Shown: piece after piece, positions 12,217 through 23,095 of the stretch
How positions within the stretch are numbered: the stretch's first letter is position 1
Layout: each line of letters begins with the position of its first letter
NCBI GenBank assembly: GCA_034401795.1
Contig: CM067373.1
Coordinates: 93,321,103 to 93,385,102 of the forward strand
DNA: 64,000 bases
Reading direction: 5' to 3'
From: Chaetoderma sp. LZ-2023a
Taxonomy: Eukaryota; Mollusca; Caudofoveata; Chaetodermatida; Chaetodermatidae
Made by a program: the position numbers and the translations under genes
The notes under the pieces: generated by a model
What the model saw: the letters and a program-made list of their open reading frames with translations, nothing else
Told to the model about the DNA's origin: nothing
The model's database searches: none

Positions 12217-12342
12217 CGTTCTTCAGCCAACTTCCCACGATTCCTTGCCCTTACCACTGTTTCACGTGAACCGGACCCTGTACCTGTGACTAACTTTAAA
12301 CAGTAGTAAACGCAAGGAATTATGGGAAGTTGGCTGAAGACC
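12217..12342. repeat. Inverted repeat, about 45-bp arms
   Basis: Left arm from TTCTTCAGCCAACTTCCCA (12219) through TTACCACTGTTT (about 12262). Right arm from AAACAGTAGTAA (about 12298) to GGGAAGTTGGCTGAAG (about 12340). The arms match with few mismatches around a loop of about 35 bp. It looks like a small MITE or a fold-back insertion and differs from families A, B and C. Confidence 0.7.
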
Positions 12343-12429
12343 GAATATGGAGGGGCATGGCATTATGGCATAGAGGGTCCGGTGGGGGCAAAGATATGTG
12401 TTTGTCCACCCCACCCCACCCATGCATAC

Positions 12430-12545
<116 letters not shown>

Positions 12546-13435
12546 TCGCCACCACCCCTCCCAAAGCCAAACCACTTTTTAAAATATAACCTACCCCACC
12601 CTAAAAAAATTGCAGGAGATGCATCTCATAACATCTAAATTTCAATTTTTTCCGGGTGAGAACCCCCGGACACCCCGATTTCAATTGGCTTTGCCGACCC
12701 CGCACCCACTTTTGAACACCTTTCTACGCATATGGGATAATTAAGCATAATTCACGTTCGAAAACTACTAGAAGATCAAATATCAATTTTCACACAATGT
12801 CTGCAATGCAGAAATAAATTTTAATTTCAATCGCCTGATCTATGCTAATCAGTGCCCGTCGTGGATTTATAGCAGAACGTTTGAATATGCTAACCAAATA
12901 ATGAATCCATGGGAATACTTTGTCCCGTTCTTCGCCAATGCTCAGGGGTTGTAAATAACATTACTGCAACTGTCGCCTTTGTGCGGACTAAAATAATTCC
13001 GCCGGTAGACGGAAAATCTGACACAAATCTTCCATCCTTCTAGACCCTATTCCCAATTCGTGTGCTCGGGTGCAGATTACCTTTTACAAACGCTGACAGC
13101 AGAGGCTGGTGATTAGCGCCGAGTTCGCTCCATCAGAACAATACTTTACAAACGAAGGCAAAAATCGAACCCTTCAAACTTGACGTGCTCTTTCTCGCCA
13201 TTAGACAAGCGGGAATCTCTCTGACACCGAGTTCGTTGTGCAAGTTTCATCTTCAGATAATGGCCGCTTTTGTCATTTCGAAGATTCGCCGATGTTTTGT
13301 TATAAAAACTAGAATTATTCATTTGTCTCGTTTCACGAAATATGTGAGTTATTATTTTATACTATGATTATGTTCACACGTGACCACACAAGTGGTGTTT
13401 GATTCTCCTAAAACCTTTAACACTCATATCAGCCA

Positions 13436-13640
13436 AAACAGCGTCTACAGTGGTCTTGAGAAATGTCCATTTTCAGAACAAGAGAAGACTATATTTTGAA
13501 ATTTTACCACTGGAATAACTGGCTCGATAACCGAGCCAGTCATTTCAGTGGTAAAATTTCAAAAATAGTCTTCCCGGTGCCTATAAATGGATATTTTCTA
13601 TGAGAAAATTAAAATTTTCATAAACAAATTCGAGGGTTAA
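13436..13640. mobile_element. Family-A hairpin element, copy A1
   Basis: Core inverted repeat: TTACCACTGGAATAACTGG, then CTCGATAACCGAG as centre, then CCAGTCATTTCAGTGGTAA. Both sides continue with AAATTTCAAAA and AGTCTTC arms and GTCCATTT-like outer sequence. It ends near AGGGTTAAAGGGTTAAAG. The same structure recurs at about nine sites in this window, so it is a dispersed non-autonomous element with no coding capacity. Confidence 0.85.
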
Positions 13641-13843
13641 AGGGTTAAAGCCTTCTACAACGAGTCGTCGGCCTCTGTTTAAAGCCACCAAGAATATTTA
13701 AATACATCATTGCCAAATAGTATGATATTACGGTTCCCTTATAATGTATTGCATATTTAGGATGACGTCTGTCTGAGAGAAAATGTTCGATGGTTTTCAT
13801 CTCCTATCAGTTCTGAGACGCTTCTAGTTAGTGCATCGGAGAA

Positions 13844-14147
13844 TGTACCTTTCCAGTTTATCCATCAATCATTTGACGTCATAATCAATTATGTAACATG
13901 TATGATTACGTCATAATCAATAAGTCATGAATGACGTAGGTTCGTCACGAACGCTTAATTGATGACAGACTAAGCGTTGTTGTACGAATAGTATGGCTTT
14001 AACGTTTAATAAATATTCTGTTGAATATTTTGAAACTAATTTGACTGGGCGCTGTTGCTGCCATAAAACAACTTACCCGTAATGCGAAGTGTGGGTGGAA
14101 CTTAGCTAGAGATGGGCGGGGCATAGCTAAAACTGAATTCCTCCATT
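13844..14147 (+). mobile_element. Family-B hairpin element (single core arm)
   Basis: Begins with GTACCTTTCCAGTTTATCC and carries two CRE-like blocks (TTTGACGTCATAATCAA near 13871; TACGTCATAATCAA near 13908). It then has the TTTAATAAATATTCTGTTGA boundary and one core arm (TGAATATTTTGAAACTAAT) with GGGCGCTGTTGCTGCC. The second core arm is deleted. It ends with GGGCGGGGCATAGCTAAAAC and TGAATTCCTCCATT. Confidence 0.8.
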
Positions 14148-14371
14148 AATTTACATTGGTGTTCATATGCACGCCAGTGACGTCATTTGAACACTGGCCA
14201 TAAGAATTGACCAAAATGAAATTGCGGCAATAAACTGCTCTTCTCAAAACAAATAAGAAGACAAAGTTAGCACGGGCCAGTATGCGTTCAACCCTTGACG
14301 TACTATGTCCTTGCTTGTAATTAGGCTAAATAATGGTAAACTTTAGTCAAGAAAATTTAAATATCTACTTA

Positions 14372-14545
14372 TTGATGTCCATTTACAGGCCAAGAGAATA
14401 CAATTTTTGAGCATTTATCACTGGAATGACTGGCTCGATAACCGAGCCAGTCATTCCAGTGGTAAAATTTCAAAAATTGTATTCTCTTGGTCTGTAAATA
14501 GACATTCCACAAGACCATACCAGAGGCACGGTTTTTGACCAGAAT
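14372..14545. mobile_element. Family-A hairpin element, copy A2
   Basis: GATGTCCATTTACAGGCCAAG opens the left arm, the centre is ATAACCGAGCCAGTCATTCC, and the right arm closes with GGTCTGTAAATAGACATTCC. Arms match almost perfectly over about 70 bp, so this is one of the best preserved family-A copies. Confidence 0.85.
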
Positions 14546-14761
14546 TAGCATTAAAGACTTAATCACGTGATAGATGTTTTGGGGACAAGAGTGAGTGCGC
14601 ATGATTTCCTGGGACAAGGTATGTTTGAGAGGGAGATTCTGTCAATGGCGACCATGTCATTCCTCTTTATTACTGCATAATGTATACCTACTATGTAGCG
14701 CTATATATCCTTGCTATGGCCCCAAATAATTAGCTTGCTTTTAATTGGATATACAATGTAA

Positions 14762-15119
14762 GAATCCAGTTTTAGCTATGCCATGCCCATCTTTAGCTAG
14801 GCTCCACCCACACTTTGCCCGTGTTCGGATCGATTGATCCCTGACCATCAGTTTTCAGAAAACTATACGGCTAAGCTGTTGAATATCTTGAAACTAATTT
14901 GACAACAACGCCCAGTCAAATTGGTTTCAAAATATTCAACAGCTTGCTTATTAAATAGTAGACATACAATGTGTCCAACAACGCGTAGTCCGTCATCAAT
15001 TATGCGTTTGTGACGAACTTATCTACGCCATTCATGATGTCATTGATTATGACGCCATCCTACACGTCAGGTAGTTGATTATGACGTCATATGATGGGTG
15101 GATGAGCTGGAAAGGTCCA
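14762..15119 (-). mobile_element. Family-B hairpin element, near complete
   Basis: Reverse orientation. It starts AATCCAGTTTTAGCTATGCC and has a GATCGATTGATCC motif and both core arms (14878-14943) with a shortened loop. It then has TATTAAATAGTAGACATACA, three CRE-like sites (ATGACGCCATCC, TTATGACGTCATATG and a degenerate third) and the end GAGCTGGAAAGGTCCA. It lies 11 bp from the next copy, which is in the opposite orientation. Confidence 0.85.
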
Positions 15120-15130
15120 ATGGATATGCA

Positions 15131-15502
15131 ATGGACCTTTCCAGTTTATCCATCCATCACATGACGTCATAATCAACTATGTGACGTGTAGGCTGACGTC
15201 ATAATCAATTACAACATGAATGACTCGATTTAGTCCGTCTTAAACGCTTAATAGTCAGACACGTACGAATTTTATGCCTATATCTTTGCTATTTAATAAA
15301 CAAGCTGTTGAATATTTTGAAACTAACTTGACTGCGCAGCACCCAGTCAAATTAATTTCAAAGTATTCAATAGCTTACCTGTGTAGTTTTCTGCAAATTG
15401 ATAGTCATGGAGTTCAGGGATCGACCGATCCCTACATGAGCGAGGTGTAGGTGGAGCTTAGCCACAGATGGGCGGGGAATAGCTAAAACTGGAAAGGTCC
15501 AT
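15131..15502 (+). mobile_element. Family-B hairpin element, best terminal repeats
   Basis: A 372-bp element with matching ends ATGGACCTTTCCAGTTT and AAACTGGAAAGGTCCAT. From left to right it holds TCACATGACGTCATAATCAA, GGCTGACGTCATAATCAA, AGTCCGTCTTAAACGC, TTAATAAACAAGC and the two core arms around a short loop. It continues with GTAGTTTTCTGCAAATTGAT, GATCGACCGATCCC, AGGTGGAGCTTAGCC and GGGCGGGGAATAGC. There is no open frame. This copy best defines the family and its borders. Confidence 0.9.
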
Positions 15503-15543
15503 TAAGCATGTGGGGGTAATATCAGGTCTAAGAGATCATGTCC

Positions 15544-15604
15544 TGATAACGTAGGTTACTGGGCTTGTGCTGGCCCAGTACCGACCCCGTAACCTGCATT
15601 ATCG
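15544..15604. repeat. Short inverted repeat
   Basis: GATAACGTAGGTTACTGGG pairs with GTAACCTGCATTATC further on (about 15-bp arms, mismatched). It resembles the hairpin at 32845-32937 in carrying TGGCCCAGTACCG-like sequence in the loop, so the two may be related. Confidence 0.45.
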
Positions 15605-15684
15605 GAGTAGTATAATATGAGTGAATGTCTAAGAAAACGCTGCTTGATGCGCCGATACTGGGCCAATAATATAGGGCCCGATAT

Positions 15685-15915
<231 letters not shown>

Positions 15916-17630
15916 TAAAACCCAATATGGGTTATATAGCGCACATGGGTTATATTGCACGCATATGTTATAACGCGCATTGTTTTGCAAGAGAGCTGCG
16001 AAGCACGTCATCAAAACTATGCCACGCAAGAACTACTGACGTATACACCCCGCCTACATGTATGTGTCCAAAGTCTCTCAACGTAAATCTGTACATAAAC
16101 TGAAATAAATGGGATTTTCGTCATTTTCACGAAGTAAATTCATTAACTATGCTTGTTAGTGTATGAAGGCATCAATGTTTAAGCAACATTAATGTGCAAT
16201 TTAGAGATATCATCTTCCCGTAAATGTACCTCATTATAAACACTGCATTGTGTAGTATACCAACACCAGTTATCTAGCTCTTGCTATGTAAAATAAAATC
16301 TCAAGAGATCAACCAAAAAAATCTGATATTTTCATGACGTTATATCGCGCGATATTACCCTATGTTACTCTATTACTAATTGGTGTCCATGAAAATCATC
16401 TGTTGATGGTTTTGCCCTGTGAATATCATAATCAAAAACTTATTCTGTCATAGAAAAATATTAACTTGATTAATTTCTAACTCAAATAACTTTATTACAT
16501 AACCGGTAATTATCATAAATTAAGATATGTGCGCGCGCGAAATTACCCTGTGGTAGTACGCGAATAAAGACTAATCTGCGCGATATAAGCCGAAAATTTT
16601 CGACTTCACTCTGGATTCTATTTCCGAAAAAGTGAGTCGATGCGAGTAAAACAACACTTTGCATGTTATATTCACAATGTTCAAAAAGTTAGTTTTAATG
16701 CAAAACGGTCATGGGGTTATATCGTGTCTGGGTGCGCGATTTACCCCATATTTACCATATATATAAAATGTCAATGGTACTGGCTCGGTTACCCGCGTTA
16801 TCAGCGTATATTATATACCTGTGTGGGTTATCTATCTACATGTGACGTGACCCGTAGAGAATGTGTACTTTTAATAAATATTCATCTATTTAATTATCCA
16901 ATATATAATGTAAATTAATGAGGACAAACTTTACATACGATAAAGATAATATATAGATTAGAAGGCGCTTTTTTCTGTATCCTGGTATACACTCTGAATA
17001 TCCATGCACGGAAATTGTATTACGATAAATACGTTCATTTTGACCGCGGCGCTGTTGTAGCCCATTCATAGAAAGTGGATGCTTACAATAAGACGCACGG
17101 AGTGGTCTTGCACATTAACGGCATAAGCACAGCGTTCATTCACCTGGTCATATTAAAGTACAATTTCCGCCTCCGAAATATAAGGGTTAACTTAAGCCAG
17201 AGGCCTCCTTAATTTCCCATAACACAGTAGAATAAGCCTATAATCTATCCGTCAAATTCCCAATTATGAGCCGTAATGGTTTACGAGCGCCTTATTTCAT
17301 TTATTATAAATTTACTAATTACTTCCTAAGTTATTACGACGTGTTCAAGCTAAATCACATGACTTCAAGAATTATGCAGAAATGTATTGTGCAGAAATGT
17401 ATAAAATTACACAGACACTATAATGCATTAGCACTTTTATTTAGGCTAGACCCTATGGCATGATATTCAGATTTTAACAATTTGATGCCGAGTGGGCAAA
17501 TACGCAAAAAAACTGCGAAAATAATTGTGTCTCCCATACACACAAACATATAATACAAAAAATACATCAAGGTGGCGGGTTGTGTAGAATAATTAATACA
17601 TTTTAACCCGTTAACAATTAAACCATCAAG
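15916..17630. other. Non-coding stretch with recurring TTATATCGCGC-like motifs
   Basis: No supported gene. Variants of GGGTTATATNGCGC recur near 15930, 15948, 15970, 16340 and 16713, and TACCCTATG/TACCCCATA-type sequence near 16360 and 16745. This suggests one or two old repeats, otherwise unresolved. Confidence 0.35.
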
Positions 17631-17634
17631 AAGC

Positions 17635-17800
17635 AAGAGCTTCTACAGCGGCCAGGAGACATGCCCGTTTGCAGACCAAGAGAAGACCAGCCACGGACCT
17701 ATAACAGTAAAATGACGTGCTAGATAACCTAACCAGTCATTACAGTGGCAATTCCCGAAGACAATCCTCTCACGGTCCGCAGACGCTCTCCATAACTGAA
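17635..17800. mobile_element. Family-A hairpin, decayed copy
   Basis: Keeps CAGACCAAGAGAAGACC, CCAGTCATTACAGTGGCAAT and a GGTCCGCAGACG-like right arm. The centre is strongly diverged. Confidence 0.55.
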
Positions 17801-17989
17801 TCGAAATATATGCATGTACAAATCTGAGCGCAAAAGAGTAAATATAAGTGAAATATGTTACAATTTAAAATAATCTTAACGAAACCTTATCACAAATTTA
17901 CTAGCTGTTATAAGTGGAATATGTTACAATTTAAAAAACCTTATCACAAATTTATTAACTGTTATGGTCATGCATTATGCATCACTTTT

Positions 17990-20790
17990 AGTGCAGGTCG
18001 TTTTGCAAGATGACTCTTTGGTCGTTAAAATAGGGCAGTGGAACAGATAGTGGTTAACAGACTTGTCTGAGTGTTCACATGCACACCTGGGGTTATCCAA
18101 CAAAAAATGTCAAATAGGTGTTTTAAGGAGCTAGACCTAGGGTATTCAACACAAATTTGTCAAATAGGTGTTTATTTAAGGAGCCACAGCATTTCTAAGG
18201 CTGCTGAGGGTTATGTTGGCAAATCGAGAACCTGCGTAGTACCAAAGAGGAGGTGGCTGTATTGGTGACATAGCGTTAAGTTTGCATTTAAATTCTTCCA
18301 AGGCCCTAGACATTGTAACACGCGCAGGGAGGGAGTTCCAATTACCTACTGTTTCTGGGGGAAATGTACTGCGACGGAGCTATGTGCGGCAGCCGAAGGG
18401 AGTTAAAATGTTGGAATGGCATATATTATACGGGTTCCTTGATCGTGATCGTAATGGTAGGTGGTCTACAAAGGACTAATATTGCCGAGCATGTCATTTA
18501 TAAAGATCAGGAATAGTACAGGACTGAGCACTGAGCCCTGGGTACTCCAGCTTGTAGTCGAAGTAGTGTCGATTCAGTTCCGTTTATGACAACTCGTCCG
18601 TTTCGGTTATGAAGATAGCTTTCCAACCATGCTAGCAGACTTCCAGAAATTCCAACGTTTTTTAGTTTCAGAAGAAGGCCACGATGCCATACTTTATCAA
18701 ATGCTTTGGACATGTCAAAAAATAAGAAAAGCACCTCTTTCTGCTGGTCACGAGCTAGTGTGATATCGCTATAGATGTCTAACAGCTGGTTTACGGGGAT
18801 AAAGCCAGACTGGTGGGGAGTGACGTCATGTCTAATGTAATTGTAGATATATTTAAAAACAGTTCTCTCCATGACCTTGCTTAGACAGCTTAAGACTGAT
18901 ATTGGCCTGTAGTTTGAGCAAATGTTATTTTCTCCCTTTTTGAAGATTGGGGGTTAGATGTTTTCCAAGAAGTTGGAAAATGTGATTTGGTAATAGAATA
19001 ATTGAAGAACTGTGCTAGGATTGGGGCGAAAACTTGTTTACCTTCGAACAATATCCTAGGGCTTAGTCTATCAGGACCAACTGCCTTAGATGGGTCCAAA
19101 TTGGAAAGGACATCTAAGACATCCAGACGTGTCAAGTAGATCGAGTTTAGGGTATTTTCTGTGTACAGCGATGGAGCGGGTAGTTGTGTGTTAGAATCGT
19201 CAATTGTAGCAATACTAGAAAAATAACGATTGATGAGATCGGCCTTTTCAGAAAGATCATATGTAAAGGAGCCAGCTTCACACTTTAAAGGGGGCGGGCC
19301 ATTTCGCTAAAATCTGAGTTCGAATCGAGTAAGAATGATTTGCATATTTTCCACCATTGTCTGGAGCCAGTCCGCCCATTCGGCCAATTTTGTTTTATAA
19401 TCGTGTTTGGCTTCGCGAACTAAGGTGTTGACACGGTTCCTCTGCTTTTTGAAATTAGATATCCCCCCCTGTTCTTGCTTAGTTTTCCTTGATTTCTTAA
19501 GTAATTTTTCCCTAATTCGCATTTCATGTTTGATTTTAGTAGACATTCAGTAGGTTTATCATTAGGGTTTATGGTTACAGTTTATTAGGAATTGTGACCT
19601 TCGCAGCATCAATGATGCTTGCCGTGATTGTCTGGCACCAAGTTTCAACGTCGTCGTTGTCGAAAAGGGAGTCTCAACAAGAGTTAGTTAGGTGATTCCT
19701 ATAGCTGTTCCAGTCCATTTTCGCATAGTCCCATATATGACGCTTATAAGACTGGCGTTTCGGTATAGAGGATGTTAGCCCTAAGTATATACTACAGCGG
19801 GGTCTCTACAGAAGGGTGCCAATATGCCACTGTCTACCACTATTCCAGCATTGCTACCGACAATTGGATCTAACAACGAGTTGGTAATAGGTCGAGTTGG
19901 TTCAGTTACTAGCTAGTGAAAGTCAAGCATAGTGATGATATTCTGTAAGTGTTGCTTGGAATTGTTCAAAAGGTCATCGTTTAAGTCACCAAGTATAACA
20001 GGGTTTTTGTCTGGGTTATGATCACGGACATGGTTTATATTGTCATATATAGTTTGCCATTTATCGACATGAATATTTGGCGGATGATAGATTACGCACA
20101 TTAACAATTCAGAACGGTCGTGGGTCTCTAACCAAATCATCTCGATACCAGGGCATTCATACTCGGTACGGCGGGAAGCAGCACTATTGTTTGATATGTA
20201 AACGCAAACTCCTCCCCACGCCTGTTGACGGTCCCTACGAAGCGGATCGTGGAATATTTAATGTTAGGTGACTTTCAGTGATGGCTATAATAGTGAAATA
20301 GGATAAATTAGCATACGTTGAAGTGAGCAATAGAGATGTCACTGGTACTAGTAGTGTCTGGATTTGACACTACATCGCCAGCCAGAGAAAGCAGCATGTG
20401 AATTATTATCCATGATGTTATACTGTTCTGATAATAGGCAGTAAAGGATAGTGGTTGTATTGAAAATGCTCTTGTAGAGCAACTAAATGTTCCGTAGAGA
20501 GAAACCTTTATACATCTATGATATTTATGACACATCCATCCAGCCATTGTTTGAATGAAGTTTTAGCGCACAAAAATTCTCACTTTCGTAGGCCATCAAA
20601 ATAGGAGATTTTGTTCCTTGGGAAATGGTTAAAGAAGACTGGTATATATATACCCAAGTCCAAATGATCTGCAAGGATAATGCTATGGTGACTACAGTTC
20701 GTATTGAATTAGCAAATGTATGTTGCACAGCATTCTGGTGCCATCTTACTATAGTCAACCGCCAGACTTCGTTTCTCATAGCCAATGCGC
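17990..20790 (-). pseudogene. APE-type LINE with endonuclease and RT remnants, internally deleted
   Basis: The minus strand carries a broken LINE from about 20790 down. A leader ends in LSLAGDVVSNPDTTS...IAHFNVC (about 20400-20310), the typical start of an APE endonuclease domain (usually GDVxxNPGP...xHLNV). Endonuclease segments include CVIYHPPN and VILGDLNDDLL (20140-19913). Linker frames cover 19546-19307. RT starts with LDPSKAVGPDRLSPRIL (about 19095) and continues with GFIPVNQLLDIYSDI, FDMSKAFDKVWHRGLLLKLK and QAGVP (18872-18507), then QGSVLSPVLFLIFINDML (about 18540-18485). The next recognisable part is the C-terminal HFPPETVGNWNSLPARV (about 18365-18315). The YADD motif and thumb are therefore missing: an internal deletion lies near 18400-18475. 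Frameshifts and stops are spread throughout. The leader resembles CR1-group elements; clade not fixed. Confidence 0.85.
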
Positions 20791-20939
20791 ATCTATAAAT
20801 TGAAATAATAGAGGTTTAATTAATGATGCGCTATCGTGCTATATATTAATTAATAGGAAAATTGTGTCTGTGTAGATAACAGAAATTGTTATTTTCTCAA
20901 TGGATAAATCAAATCTGTCACTCAAGTATTGGCGTAATA

Positions 20940-21297
20940 ATCAATTCCCGGTATGTCACATGTAGGTGACGTCACAATCATAATTGACAGACAATGCACC
21001 GTCATAACGCTGCAGAAGTCCGGCACGTGTACGCCTTGTAAGTCTTTGATGGATTTACTATTTAATAAACATTCTATTGAATATTTTGAAACTAATGTGA
21101 CTGGGCGCTGACCATAGCCAACAACAGCACCCAGTCAAATTAGTTCAAAATATTCAACAGCGTACCTGTATAGTTACCTTGCAATGGGATTCTGGGAAGT
21201 CATGGTGCAAAACTTCAAAGTAAATCGATTCCAATACGCCCAAAGTGTGGGCGGAGCTTAGCTATAGATGGGCGGGACATAGCTAAAATGGGCCTTT
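20940..21297 (+). mobile_element. Family-B hairpin element, 5' part diverged
   Basis: Contains AGGTGACGTCACAATCA, CGCTGCAGAAGTCCGGCACG, TTTAATAAACATTCTATTGA, both core arms (21080-21163), CTGTATAGTTACC, GTGTGGGCGGAGCTTAGC and GGGCGGGACATAGC. It ends TGGGCCTTTCCATCC, which overlaps the start of the next copy. Confidence 0.75.
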
Positions 21298-21645
21298 CCA
21301 TCCACCAAGCTCTAGCCACGCTTCGCCCGTGTTGGGGTCGATCGATCCCTGGACTAATTGACTATCAATTTCCAGAAAACTATATAGTTAAGTTGTTGAA
21401 TATTTTGAAACTAATTTGTCTGGCCTATGGCAGCAACAGCTCCCGGTCAAATTAGTTTCAAAATATTCAACATAATGTTTATTAAATGGTAAAAACATAC
21501 AATTGTACAACGTGTCGGACTATTAAGTGTTAAAGATCGACTCATTCATCCCATAATTAATTATGACGTCATCATACACGTCACTTTGTTGATTATGACG
21601 TCAGATGAGGGATGGATAAAGTGGAAAGGTCAATTGGATTCCTTG
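21291..21645 (-). mobile_element. Family-B hairpin element, reverse copy
   Basis: Starts GGGCCTTTCCATCCACCAAG and has GATCGATCGATCC-like DNA, both core arms (21392-21472) and TTTATTAAATGGTAAAAACA. It then has AATTATGACGTCATCATACA and TTATGACGTCAGATGAGG and ends GTGGAAAGGTCAATT. Together with the previous copy it makes a tail-to-tail pair that shares a terminus. Confidence 0.8.
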
Positions 21646-21886
21646 GATTGTTCGTTTTAAAAAGTGATGAGATTCACACCCTCTATGGAAATATACGTCT
21701 AGTAATACAATGAAAGTGAGTAAATAGTAGGCCTAATAAACATAAAATTAATACCATTTTGGGGATGATTATTTGAGGTGGCAATACCCATGTTATGAAT
21801 TCACATTTAGTTCAACTATACTCCGACTTTGCTCGGACCCTCATCCAGCCCTGTGAATGATATTTGGGATGTCACAATCTTTAGGC

Positions 21887-22384
21887 AATGGACCATTCCA
21901 TTTTTAGCTATGCCCCGTCCATCACTAGCTAAGCTCCACCCACATCTGGCCGTCATGGGATTGATCGATCTCCAAATGCCCTAGCTATCAATCTCCTGAA
22001 AACTATACAGGGAATCTGTTGAATATGTTGTAACTAATTTGTAACGTCACGAACGCATATTTGAAGACGGTCTATGCGTTGTTGTACAAATTGTTTTCTT
22101 TTACTATTTAATAAATATTCTGTTGAATATGTTGTAACTAATTTGGCTGGGTGCTGTTGCTGCCTATGGCAGCAACAGCGCCCAGTCAAATTAGTTTCAA
22201 AATATTCAACAGAATATTTATTAAATAGTAAAAGAAAACAATTTGTACAACAACGCATAGACCGTCGTCTTCAAATATGCGTTCGTGACGTACTTATCGA
22301 CGTCATTCATTATGATGTCATTGTACACATCACGCAGTTGATTATGACGTCATGTGATGGGTGGGTACTCTGGAAAGGTGAATT
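21887..22384 (-). mobile_element. Family-B element with enlarged palindrome
   Basis: Ends are ATGGACCATTCCATTTTTAG and CTCTGGAAAGGTGAATT. Between about 22041 and 22292 is an inverted repeat with arms of about 125 bp. The normal one-sided flank (TTTACTATTTAATAAATATT plus GTACAAATTG and AACGCATA sequence) is present on both sides of the core. Two mirrored open frames, one per strand (22034-22258 minus, 22074-22412 plus), share almost the same first 75 residues because of the symmetry and are not genes. It also holds GATTGATCGATC and TTATGACGTCATGTGATGGG. Confidence 0.85.
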
Positions 22385-22896
22385 GGATGATGACGTCATT
22401 CATATCACATAATTATTTTGGACCATCCTTTAGCTATCCAAGGTTAAAGTTCTCATAAATTAGTTTGATATGATCAATTAAGGCCTAATTGTATGCGAAA
22501 TCTAACTAACAACGAACCAATAATGAAAGGTAACTAATTCAACATATCATTATTGCCAAGAAATGTGTTAGGCATATTTGTTTATAAAATGTATAATACG
22601 TGTATATTGTATATATTTAGATCATATTTACGTAAATCCACAGCAAAATCAGGATCCATTTCCATCAAGGAAATCTTCGGGAAATCTTATTTAAAACAAT
22701 TATTTAGGATTTTATTTAACGAAACTTTCTTTGCACTCTGACAGATATCCGAAGTAAAGTTTTGTTATACTCTAAAGACAAATCACTGGAACAACCCTTC
22801 AGAGACGTGCATTTTCGATATGAATCAAATATTCCGTCCGAAGTATATGGAGAAACTAAATTCACATACTTTCTCGTGTATCGCAGACTTAAATCC

Positions 22897-23095
22897 TTAA
22901 CCACTTAACTCTAGAATTTGTTCATGAAAATTTCAATTTTTTCATAGAAAATGTCCATTTGCAGACCAAGAGAAGACTATTAAAAAAAATTTACTACTGG
23001 AATTACTGGCTCGGTTATCGAGCCAGTCATTCCAGTGGTAAATTCTCAAAAATAGTCTTTTAATGGTCTGCTATTTAAATTTTTCTAATCGGCCC
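22897..23095. mobile_element. Family-A hairpin element, copy A4
   Basis: TTAACCACTTAACTC start, GAAAATGTCCATTTGCAGACC, arms TTTACTACTGGAATTACTGG / CCAGTCATTCCAGTGGTAAA around CTCGGTTATCGAG, then AATAGTCTTTTAATGGTCTG. Ends near GGCCCAGCCAAAGC. Confidence 0.85.

Noticed and set aside
22034-22412. Two similar open frames on opposite strands, at first suggesting a conserved small protein
   Set aside because: They are mirror images produced by the palindrome and match no known protein.
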